Of a stretch of DNA of 64,000 nucleotides, positions 10,369 to 17,542 are shown in pieces. The translations under genes were made by a program, and so were the position numbers. The notes under the pieces were generated by a model. The model ran no database searches. It saw only the letters and a list, made by a program, of their open reading frames with translations, and had not been told where the DNA came from. Source of the DNA: Colwellia ponticola. Lineage in GTDB: Bacteria; Pseudomonadota; Gammaproteobacteria; Enterobacterales; Alteromonadaceae. The stretch's first letter is position 1, and every line of letters starts with the position of its first letter. The stretch lies in contig NZ_SZVP01000006.1 in the NCBI RefSeq assembly GCF_005885605.1, forward strand, positions 62,001 through 126,000, given 5' to 3'.

Positions 10369-12033
10369 TTAAACACCCTCCATCATTTGGTCATTTGCGG
10401 TATTTGGCGGAACTAATGGCCAAACATTTTCTGCGGCATCAATTTTTACTTGTAAGAAATAAGGACCGTCATGATCTAACATTTCCTCAACAGCAGCGTT
10501 TACTTCACTCTTTTTAGTGATCATTCTTGCTTTAATATCAAATGCTGTTGCTAACATCACAAAATCAGGGTTATCAGACAAATCTGTTTGGCTTAATCGT
10601 CCATCAAAGAAAAGATCTTGCCATTGTCGAACCATACCTAATTTAGCATTATCAATTAGCACTACTTTTACGGGGACTTGGTAACGCTTAATAGTCGCTA
10701 ATTCTTGTACATTCATCATCACTGAACCATCACCAGATACCGCAATAACAGTATCATGAGGACGTGATATTTGTGCGCCAATAGCGGCAGGTAAACCAAA
10801 TCCCATAGTGCCCATACCCGCACTGGTTAAAAAGTTACTTGGATCATCAAAGCTCATATGTTGCGCTGCCCACATTTGATGTTGGCCAACATCAGTGGTG
10901 ACGCAAGTATTACTTGGCATAAGATCACTAATGGTTTTTAATACCGCAGGAGCAAAAATATTTTCTCCTGGATGGTCATAGCGCCAAGCAAAATCACGAC
11001 TCATTTGCTGTAATTTTTGTTGCCAAGCAGCTATGTTTAAATCAGTAACGAGTGACGGTAAGTTCGCTTTTAGGTCGCCTAATATCGCTACGTCAGCAGC
11101 ACGGCGCTTATTAATTTCAGCGGTATCTATATCAAAATGGATAACTTTTGCATTCGGTGCAAATTCATCAAGCTTGCCAGTTACTCGGTCATCAAAGCGA
11201 GCACCAACCACGACTAATAAATCACTTTCTTGTACGGCAATGTTAGCTGTTTTTGTGCCATGCATGCCTAGCATACCCAGATAATTCTCGTTATCTGGGT
11301 TAATTGAGCCCAAACCTTTTAAAGTTGAAACACTCGGCATACCGGTTTTTTCTGCAAAATCACGTACTTCTTCTACCGCGTTCGCCATACCAACACCGCC
11401 ACCTACGTATAAAATAGGTTGTTTAGCTTTATTAAGTAGTTCAAGCGCTTGATTGATATCTGCTAAAGGCAATTGCACTTTGTTCTGTAGGTGAGACAGT
11501 TTATCAAAACGTTCGGTAACTTCTGCTAATTGAATATCTTTTGGAATATCAACTAGTACCGGACCTTGACGGCCTTCTAATGCAATTTCAAAGGCTTGAT
11601 ATAATACTCTTTCAAGGTCATCAATATCAGTTACTTGAAAAGAATGTTTAGTACAAGCGAGCGATAAACCAAAAATATCAATTTCTTGGAAAGCATCACT
11701 ACCCATAGCTGCGGTAGGTACTTGTCCTGTAATGGCAACAACGGGAATAGAATCTGCTAAAGCATCAGCAAGCCCAGTGATCAGGTTAGTTGCACCTGGA
11801 CCTGAGGTGGCTAAACAAACACCAACCGTGCCAGCAGCGCGTGCATAACCGACAGCAGAAAATGCTGCACCTTGCTCATGACGGCAGAGGAAATGTTTGA
11901 CATTACTATCGTATAAAGCGTCATAAATTGGCATTATAGCGCCGCCAGGGTAGCCAAAAACGTGTTTAACCCCGTGTTCTTCTAATACTTCAAATAATAA
12001 TGCGCCGCCTGTTAGCGTTTTACTTTCGGTCAT
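10369..12033 (-). CDS. ilvG: Acetolactate synthase II large (catalytic) subunit
   Basis: ThDP- and FAD-dependent enzyme making acetolactate and acetohydroxybutyrate. It starts at the ATG at 12033 ([19 protein letters not shown]), giving 554 residues; the longer frame upstream reads through the attenuator and is not coding. Intact, unlike the frameshifted ilvG of E. coli K-12. Features are [15 protein letters not shown], the RHEQGAAF catalytic Glu, and the ThDP motif [20 protein letters not shown]. It is the first structural gene after the leader peptide and attenuator. Confidence 0.96.
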   Translation of the reverse strand: MTESKTLTGGALLFEVLEEHGVKHVFGYPGGAIMPIYDALYDSNVKHFLCRHEQGAAFSAVGYARAAGTVGVCLATSGPGATNLITGLADALADSIPVVAITGQVPTAAMGSDAFQEIDIFGLSLACTKHSFQVTDIDDLERVLYQAFEIALEGRQGPVLVDIPKDIQLAEVTERFDKLSHLQNKVQLPLADINQALELLNKAKQPILYVGGGVGMANAVEEVRDFAEKTGMPSVSTLKGLGSINPDNENYLGMLGMHGTKTANIAVQESDLLVVVGARFDDRVTGKLDEFAPNAKVIHFDIDTAEINKRRAADVAILGDLKANLPSLVTDLNIAAWQQKLQQMSRDFAWRYDHPGENIFAPAVLKTISDLMPSNTCVTTDVGQHQMWAAQHMSFDDPSNFLTSAGMGTMGFGLPAAIGAQISRPHDTVIAVSGDGSVMMNVQELATIKRYQVPVKVVLIDNAKLGMVRQWQDLFFDGRLSQTDLSDNPDFVMLATAFDIKARMITKKSEVNAAVEEMLDHDGPYFLQVKIDAAENVWPLVPPNTANDQMMEGV

Positions 12034-12120
12034 GATGATTCCAAATGTTATTTTGTTAAAATCTATATTTTTAGCGTTTTTACCTTTACACCGTAAAGCC
12101 ATAAAAATGAGTGGAAAAGG

Positions 12121-12201
12121 CTAAAAAGAAAACCCTCGGTTCTTGCGAAGCGAGGGTTATAATTTGATTGATTGCTTTTTTTTAGCTCAACAAAACCCTC
12201 G
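12121..12201 (-). promoter_or_regulatory. ilv attenuator: antiterminator and rho-independent terminator
   Basis: Read on the minus strand: AACCCTCG (12158-12151) pairs with CGAGGGTT (12138-12131), followed by TTCTTTTT, an intrinsic terminator about 90 bases before ilvG. A second copy of CGAGGGTT lies at 12201-12194 inside the end of the leader-peptide gene. It can pair with the same AACCCTCG arm to form an antiterminator. Stalling at Ile/Leu/Val codons would leave the upstream copy free and prevent termination; a ribosome that reaches the leader stop would cover it. This is the classical ilv attenuation logic, directly readable here. Confidence 0.85.
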
Positions 12202-12261
12202 AGATGATTTAATAATCACCACGACGAGAAGGTTAATAATGATTGAGTTAAATGATTGCAT
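12187..12261 (-). CDS. ilvL: ilv operon leader peptide (24 residues)
   Basis: A short frame from the ATG at 12261 to the TGA at 12187. The peptide contains SIIINLLVVVII, eleven regulatory residues (Ile, Leu, Val) within twelve positions of the centre, exactly what attenuation of ilvGMEDA by charged Ile, Leu and Val tRNA needs. The last codons overlap the antiterminator arm (CGAGGGTT). A weak AGAG precedes the ATG. The role is inferred from composition, place and the adjacent terminator. Confidence 0.87.
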   Translation of the reverse strand: MQSFNSIIINLLVVVIIKSSRGFC

Positions 12262-12303
12262 TTTATCTCTTTGCTTGTGTTTTTTTGGTACATTCTTTTG
12301 CCA

Positions 12304-12377
12304 ACTGAGTGTTAGTTTTACCTACTCAGTATCGTTTCCTTATTAAATTAGTACCATAGCTCTAATCCTATATGCAA
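12304..12377 (-). promoter_or_regulatory. Candidate ilvL promoter region with 5' hairpin
   Basis: On the minus strand a TTGCAT box (12377-12372) and, 18 bases later, TACTAA (12353-12348) could be -35 and -10 elements. Downstream a perfect 7-bp dyad, ACTGAGT and ACTCAGT (12304-12330), could form a hairpin in the leader RNA. The promoter boxes are weak matches. Confidence 0.35.
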
Positions 12378-12518
12378 GTTTTTTTGTTAGAGTTTTTTTG
12401 TTTATTAACGCATCATAGGGAATAAACTGATGTCAAATTCATCGGTATGAAATTGCTTAATCAAAGTAATATTTATTGAACTACACTAAAAAAAGGTTAC
12501 CAATAAAATGGAATTTTT

Positions 12519-13175
12519 ATGTCACTTTCTTGTGTGTATAGTCGAGCTCGAATAGGTCTTGAATCACCACTTGTTACCGTTGAAGTTCACCTAGCTAATG
12601 GTCTACCGGCATTTAATATTGTCGGCTTACCAGAGACCTCAGTTAAAGAGTCAAAAGATAGGGTACGCAGCGCAATAATTAACTGCGGCTATGAGTTCCC
12701 GGCAAAGCGAATAACGGTCAACCTTGCGCCAGCGGATTTACCTAAAGAGGGCGGGCGCTTTGATTTGCCCATTGCTATTGGTATTTTGGCGGCATCAGAG
12801 CAACTACCTCCCGTTGACTTATCTCAATATGAATTTGCTGGCGAGCTAGCACTATCGGGCGAGCTCAGAGCTATTGTCGGTGAAATACCGGTAGCGATGG
12901 CCAGTAGTCAAAGCCAGCGAACGCTAATTATCCCAAGTCAAAATACCGAACAAGCCAGTTGGGTTAAGCAAGCAAAAATTCATGCGATAAACCATCTTAC
13001 ACAACTGTTCGCTCATTTTTCCGGTCAGCAAATATTACCGTTAGTGTCAGAACAACTTATCGCTGAAGAATTTGTTGAACAAGAGCAAACGCTTGATATG
13101 AGTGAGGTCATGGGTCAACCTCTGGCTAAGCGCGCTTTAGAAATTGCGGCAAGTGGTGGCCATAATTTATTGTGA
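12519..13175 (+). pseudogene. comM: comM (yifB), 5' fragment, split by mobile element
   Basis: N-terminal 218 residues of the ComM/YifB Mg-chelatase-like AAA+ protein, a branch-migration helicase for natural transformation. The Lon-like N-terminal domain is intact (VKESKDRVRSAI, NLAPADLPKEGGRFDLPIAIGIL). The frame ends at a TGA formed by element DNA directly after GGHNLL, just before the Walker A motif. The rest of the gene lies 9.8 kb away (22934-23810). Divergent from ilvL, as in E. coli. The split gene should give no functional ATPase while the element is integrated; excision would restore it. Confidence 0.93.
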
Positions 13176-13189
13176 TTATGTCGTAATCC
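13155..13189. other. attL of the comM element
   Basis: The comM half-site GGTGGCCATAATTTA, then TT (13170-13171), then the element half-site GTGATTATGTCGTAATCC. Compared with attR, the TT is the only dinucleotide I found that restores comM to the expected length (GGHNLLFIGPPGTGKT) and also centres the inverted repeats of both attB and attP. Confidence 0.8.
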
Positions 13190-13216
13190 TAATTATTTAT
13201 TTAGAGGAATTCAAGG

Positions 13217-13393
13217 ATGAATATTATTAAAATAGAAAGAATTAAATATTTAACAGATCAATTTAATTTAAAATCAATTACAGAAGAAGAATTAACCGAA
13301 CTTAACCACCTACAAGCTGAATGGCTTGATATAGGTGATTTAGGTCAGAAAGAAGATATTGCAATAGAGAGGAGTATTAAAAGTATAAATTGA
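13217..13393 (+). CDS. Small hypothetical protein next to attL (58 residues)
   Basis: ATG at 13217 preceded by AGGAATTCAAGG, stop at 13391. The protein is charged and probably helical (ITEEELTELNHLQAEW), pI near neutral, no membrane segment. It is the first gene inside the left end. I do not recognise it. A recombination directionality factor or a small regulator would fit the position, but nothing in the sequence proves either. Confidence 0.55.
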   Translation: MNIIKIERIKYLTDQFNLKSITEEELTELNHLQAEWLDIGDLGQKEDIAIERSIKSIN

Positions 13394-13478
13394 TCCAGCA
13401 CCTAAACCTATACACTTTTTACGAGATGTTTACATCTGTAAATCATACTTTATAAGCGAAATTATCTAATAAGTAATG

Positions 13479-13518
13479 TATAATATTTTATCAAATTAAA
13501 GCCCTGTATTTTTATACA
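13479..13518 (+). promoter_or_regulatory. Candidate promoter and palindrome upstream of the methyltransferase
   Basis: A TATAAT hexamer at 13479-13484 is followed by a perfect dyad CTGTAT-tttt-ATACAG at 13503-13518, about 40 bases before the methyltransferase ATG. The dyad could be an operator for self-regulation of the modification gene. No good -35 box is visible. Confidence 0.35.
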
Positions 13519-13556
13519 GTATGGTAAGCTGTGATAAATAACTACAAGGTCTATTT

Positions 13557-14822
13557 ATGATAATTACAGATGGTTTCTTAAAAGAAACATTAGATAATAA
13601 AAAGTTTAAAAAAGAGTTTTCTAATCAACAGGATATGATCGCCTCTTTAACTCACTTTTTACATAATAAAAGTGCAGTGTACTCTGAACATTTTAAAGCG
13701 GAAGCTCTTAACTTTATAAAGTCGCTATTATCGTGGAAGTTTCCAGACAAGGAAATCTCTGAAAAGATGCTCAACGATGCCTTAAATACGATTGCAGATA
13801 GTTCAAGTATGGATTACCCATTTCCAACATCTGAAAACTCACACTTTACTTTTATAGATTTATTTGCAGGTATTGGTGGTTTTAGACTGGCCTTACAAAA
13901 TATTGGCGGTAATTGTGTTTTCTCAAGTGAATGGGACGCTTTTTCAAAACAAACTTATAAAGCTAACTTTGGGAAGTTGCCGTTTGGTGATATTACATTA
14001 CCAGAGACAAAAGCCGCTATTCCTAAATCATTTGATGTTTTATGTGCAGGTTTTCCTTGCCAAGCATTCTCTATTGCAGGAAAGAGAGGGGGCTTTGAAG
14101 ACACTAGGGGAACTCTTTTCTTTGATGTTGCAGAAATTATTAAAAAACATAAACCAAAAGCATTTTTATTAGAAAATGTTAAAGGGTTAACTAATCACGA
14201 TAAAGGGAAGACTTTAGCGACAATTTTGAATGTATTAAGAGAAGATCTTAATTACTTCGTTCCTGACCCTCAAATTATAAACGCAAAAGATTTTGGTGTT
14301 CCACAAAATCGAGAGAGAATATTTATAGTAGGCTTTAGAAAAGACTTAAATATTAACTCATTTAAATACCCTAAACCATTAGATGTAAGTCCAAGCGTTA
14401 GTGATATTCTTGAAAAAGAAGAGGTCTCTGTAAAGTATTACTTATCAAAACAATACTTATCTACATTAGTAAATCATAAAAAACGCCACGAAGATAAAGG
14501 TAATGGTTTCGGTTATCAAATATTAGAAAATAACGGTATTGCTAACGCTGTAGTCTGTGGTGGAATGGGGCGAGAACGCAATCTAATTTTGGATCATAAG
14601 CTAACAAACTTTACACCCGTAACGAAAATTAAGGGCGAAGTTAACCGTGAGGGAATACGAAAAATGACCCCTAGAGAGTGGGCAAGGTTGCAGGGCTTCC
14701 CTGATACTTATGAAATTGTTGTTTCAGATGCTCAAGCATATAAACAATTTGGAAACTCTGTTGCTGTTCCTGCAATTCAAGCAACAGCTCAAGAAATATT
14801 AAATTTATTGGACTTAAAATGA
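13557..14822 (+). CDS. DNA (cytosine-5) methyltransferase of the restriction-modification pair
   Basis: Modification enzyme, 421 residues. The C5-methyltransferase motifs are in order: I FIDLFAGIGGFRLAL, IV GFPCQAFSIAGKR with catalytic Cys168, VI LENVKGL, VIII PQNRERIFIVG, IX KMTPREWARLQGFPD, X QFGNSVAVP. About 90 residues precede motif I, longer than the minimal enzyme and similar in layout to Dcm or to modification enzymes that repress their own promoter. It overlaps the endonuclease gene by four bases (ATGA). Specificity cannot be read here; CCGG would be expected if the partner is HpaII-like. Confidence 0.93.
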   Translation: MIITDGFLKETLDNKKFKKEFSNQQDMIASLTHFLHNKSAVYSEHFKAEALNFIKSLLSWKFPDKEISEKMLNDALNTIADSSSMDYPFPTSENSHFTFIDLFAGIGGFRLALQNIGGNCVFSSEWDAFSKQTYKANFGKLPFGDITLPETKAAIPKSFDVLCAGFPCQAFSIAGKRGGFEDTRGTLFFDVAEIIKKHKPKAFLLENVKGLTNHDKGKTLATILNVLREDLNYFVPDPQIINAKDFGVPQNRERIFIVGFRKDLNINSFKYPKPLDVSPSVSDILEKEEVSVKYYLSKQYLSTLVNHKKRHEDKGNGFGYQILENNGIANAVVCGGMGRERNLILDHKLTNFTPVTKIKGEVNREGIRKMTPREWARLQGFPDTYEIVVSDAQAYKQFGNSVAVPAIQATAQEILNLLDLK

Positions 14823-15907
14823 GCATCAAAGGGAATATCGGAGAGTGGAGTGAGATTTACACACTTTTAAAAGTATTAGGTGATGAAACACTATTTGCTG
14901 GTGATGAATCTCTAGAGAAACTTAAAGATGTAGTTTATCCAGTGCTTAAAGTATTAAGAACGGAATCAACAGGCGATTTTGAATATTCTTTAAATCAAAA
15001 CGTAGTATTTATTACAAGTAATGGTGAAGAGTTATTAAATCTACCTGTATCAGAGTTTGCTTTAAAAGCGCAAAAAACATTAGAAAAAATTATTGAGAAT
15101 AAAAAACAAAAAAATACCACGTTTTCAATTCCAGAAATTGAAACATTTATGAGCCTGATTCACTGTAAATCATTAAAAGCTTCATCAAGTCAAAAAACAG
15201 ATATAACAATTGTTATACACGATGAAAAAACAAATCAACAACCAGTGCTTGGTTTTAGTATTAAATCTCAACTTGGTGGAGCTTCAACTTTATTAAATGC
15301 AGGAAAAACAACAAACTTTTGTTATAAAGTTGACGGACTTAGTTCTGCTGATGTGATTGAAATAAATGCTATTGGGAACCCTAGTAAGATTTTAAAGCGA
15401 GTAGAAAAAATTACAGAACTTGGTGGAACATTTGAGTTTAATAAAATACTTAATAATATTTTTTCAAATAACTTAGTGTTAATTGATAGCCTCTTACCTC
15501 AAATAATTAGCGAGATACTTCTTAGCTTCTATACAACAAGTTCTAAAACAGTAATTGACTTAGTTAAATTATTAGAAGAGTTGAACCCTCTTAATTTTGA
15601 TAATTCCAATAAACACCTTTTTTATACTTACAAAGTGAAAAAAATGCTTACGGATATCGCACTAGGCTTAACTCCTGCAAAGGTATGGACTGGTCAATAT
15701 GATGCAACAGGTGGGTATTTAATTGTTAAAGATGATGGTGATGTACTATGTTACCACCTATACAATAGAAATGAATTTGAAGATTACTTATTTTCAAATA
15801 CTAAATTAGAGACCGCAAGTACAAGCAGGTATAAGTTTGGTGAACTTTATGAGGAATCAGGTAGTATTTATTTAAATTTAAATTTGCAAATTAGATTTAT
15901 TAAATAG
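14819..15907 (+). CDS. Type II restriction endonuclease, HpaII-like
   Basis: 362 residues, translationally coupled to the methyltransferase. The start SIKGNIGEWSEIYTLLKVL is what I recall for the HpaII restriction endonuclease family, and the size fits R.HpaII (358). A PD-(D/E)XK-like core is suggested by KTDITIVIHDE followed by LGFSIKSQLGG, giving Asp and Ser-x-Lys as candidate active-site residues. Very AT-rich codon use. If the family is right it cuts CCGG. Family recognition is from memory; the role as restriction partner is well supported by context. Confidence 0.78.
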   Translation: MSIKGNIGEWSEIYTLLKVLGDETLFAGDESLEKLKDVVYPVLKVLRTESTGDFEYSLNQNVVFITSNGEELLNLPVSEFALKAQKTLEKIIENKKQKNTTFSIPEIETFMSLIHCKSLKASSSQKTDITIVIHDEKTNQQPVLGFSIKSQLGGASTLLNAGKTTNFCYKVDGLSSADVIEINAIGNPSKILKRVEKITELGGTFEFNKILNNIFSNNLVLIDSLLPQIISEILLSFYTTSSKTVIDLVKLLEELNPLNFDNSNKHLFYTYKVKKMLTDIALGLTPAKVWTGQYDATGGYLIVKDDGDVLCYHLYNRNEFEDYLFSNTKLETASTSRYKFGELYEESGSIYLNLNLQIRFIK

Positions 15908-16204
15908 TTTATTACAGAATACCCTATTTAATATTATCCAATCACCCCTGTAAGTTACTTTCTTTAAATGCCTATCTATCTGATAGGCGTTCATCAAAAA
16001 ACATCTAATAAAGCCATTTTAGATAAGTTAGCTTTAATAATTTATCTTTATGCTCATTTCGCAAGCTCAAATCGCCAAACCAGAAAGCGGCTTTGCCGCA
16101 ATGCTCTTTAAAATGTTTTTGAATAAAAATAAATCTCAATTTCAGTCTTTATTAAAGGATCTTTGTTAATAATCTGAGTTAGTCTTTTAGTGTGTATTAT
16201 TAGG

Positions 16205-16290
16205 ATGTTAAGTTGTTGCATTTTGTATATGTTGAGTTGTTGCAAGTGGAGCTGTTGACTTGTTACGCCTGTGTATGTTGAGTTGTTGCA
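16205..16290 (+). repeat. Iteron array, probable replication origin
   Basis: Three near-identical copies of ATGTTGAGTTGTTGCA (16205-16220 with one change, 16229-16244, 16275-16290) and one degenerate copy (16252-16267). Start-to-start distances are 24, 23 and 23 bases, so all sites face about the same side of the helix. This is the pattern of initiator-binding iterons in theta-replicating plasmids, placed directly upstream of a Rep-like gene. Confidence 0.78.
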
Positions 16291-16344
16291 TTACTGCTTT
16301 GTTTGACTTCTATTTTTAAAATGATAGTTATATATCTATGGACG

Positions 16345-16370
16345 TAAAAAAAGCCACTTGGCGGTGGCTT
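16345..16370 (-). terminator. Minus-strand terminator upstream of rep; possible end of a countertranscript
   Basis: AAGCCAC and GTGGCTT form a 7-bp stem around a 6-base loop, followed on the minus strand by a run of T. No minus-strand gene precedes it within the rep leader. A TTTACA box about 75 bases upstream on that strand (near 16435) with AT-rich -10 candidates suggests a short antisense RNA to the rep leader. Confidence 0.5.
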
Positions 16371-16522
16371 GATTAAATTGAACTTTCTCTGTGTCAGGAG
16401 ATAACTATATATTTAACACCTATTTAAATATTGTAAAGTGAAATCGGGTGTAAATATTATTGTATCTCTTATTAATTGTTGAAGTTCAAGCGTTTTATTT
16501 AACCATTAATGAGAGACAAATT

Positions 16523-17365
16523 ATGAAAAATAATAAAAACACTAACACATTTTTAGCAGTTCCAAACGACATTATGAATACAAAACACCCATTACATTAC
16601 GAATTATTAAACTTTGATACTAATATTGAATTAAAGCTTTTTATTGCAATATTAGCTAAATCCACAATGATTTATAAAAGCAATAAGAAGAAAGGAATAC
16701 AAACTTTCTCTATCCAAGGTATTCTTGGAAAAGATAGTTTCATTCCAAGATCGAAATCAATTAATCACGAAAATTTATTAAAAATAATAAATAGCTTTAA
16801 CAGTAAGTTTTTCAATTTTTTATTGCTAGAAAAGAAACAAATTCAGTTTGAGCTTTCTAACAAATATATAAAAACATTAAACAGTGGTTTTACTAATTTA
16901 AACCTGATGGATTTAAAAAAGCATAAAGATTTAAAAACCACTAAACTGGCGATGCTTACAACAATTTACCCAAGCACAACTAAAAACCCCAAGCCATATT
17001 TTCATTTAAATTATCTTTGTGAATATTTAAAAATTAATGAAACATTGAAACGTTTTGAAAAAATAAGACAAATTAAAAAAGCATTTTCAAAATTAGAAAA
17101 TATAGAATTTGAGTATAAACACCCTGTAAATCAGAATGCCGAAGAATTACCAGAACATTACAAATTTCACTATAAAACTCTAACTAAAAAAAATGACGAA
17201 ATTAAAGAAACAGAGGTAGAAATTAAACCTAATGTTGACTCTACTGAAAGAGAGAAAGCGATTGATAAAACTTTTAATGAAGATTTTGATTTAGATGAAT
17301 TGCTAAAAGAACATAAAGAACCAAACCCTGTTGAAAAAAATGATGTTTATGACATACCATTTTGA
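16523..17365 (+). CDS. Putative plasmid replication initiator (Rep_3/RepB-like)
   Basis: 280 residues from the ATG at 16523, preceded by GAGAGA; an upstream TTG at 16460 has no support. The pattern fits a two-winged-helix Rep: NFDTNIELKLFIAILAKST in the first half and FHLNYLCEYLKI with FEKIRQIKKAFSKLE in the second. Iterons lie just upstream, which supports the assignment more than the weak sequence likeness. The last residues are NDVYDIPF, strikingly like the acidic C-terminal tip of single-stranded DNA-binding protein (DDDIPF). It would start replication of the excised circle. Confidence 0.65.
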   Translation: MKNNKNTNTFLAVPNDIMNTKHPLHYELLNFDTNIELKLFIAILAKSTMIYKSNKKKGIQTFSIQGILGKDSFIPRSKSINHENLLKIINSFNSKFFNFLLLEKKQIQFELSNKYIKTLNSGFTNLNLMDLKKHKDLKTTKLAMLTTIYPSTTKNPKPYFHLNYLCEYLKINETLKRFEKIRQIKKAFSKLENIEFEYKHPVNQNAEELPEHYKFHYKTLTKKNDEIKETEVEIKPNVDSTEREKAIDKTFNEDFDLDELLKEHKEPNPVEKNDVYDIPF

Positions 17366-17374
17366 GGTTAAAAA

Positions 17375-17542
17375 ATGTTGATTAATTCGCCAGAAACTCA
17401 TGAGCTAGCTTTGCTAGTTCTTGAAGTGTTAGAAGAAAATAACGCTGAAAATGTGATAGCTTTTGATATATTATTTAATGAAATATACGAGTATGAAGAA
17501 ACAGCGCCAGAACTTACTGAATTCAATTCAAGATTTGTTTAA
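17375..17542 (+). CDS. Small acidic hypothetical protein downstream of rep (55 residues)
   Basis: ATG at 17375 with GAGG eight bases upstream, stop TAA at 17540. Acidic, mostly helical (LALLVLEVLEENNAENVIAF). It follows rep by 9 bases and is probably cotranscribed. Its stop overlaps that of the convergent relaxase gene by three bases. I do not recognise a family. Confidence 0.55.
   Translation: MLINSPETHELALLVLEVLEENNAENVIAFDILFNEIYEYEETAPELTEFNSRFV

Larger units (their letters stand above)
15908..16522. other. Non-coding replication region of the element
   Basis: 615 bases without a supported gene. It holds a 7-bp dyad GCCTATC/GATAGGC (15970-15988), a GC-rich hairpin GCGGC-ttt-GCCGC (16092-16104), an AT-rich stretch (about 16120-16200), four iterons (16205-16290), a minus-strand terminator (16345-16370) and the rep leader. 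The combination looks like a theta-type plasmid origin. Confidence 0.6.

Noticed and set aside
12143-12346. Plus-strand frame of 67 codons across the ilv leader region
   Set aside because: It is antisense to the leader peptide and attenuator, whose arms, leader codons and terminator explain the sequence.
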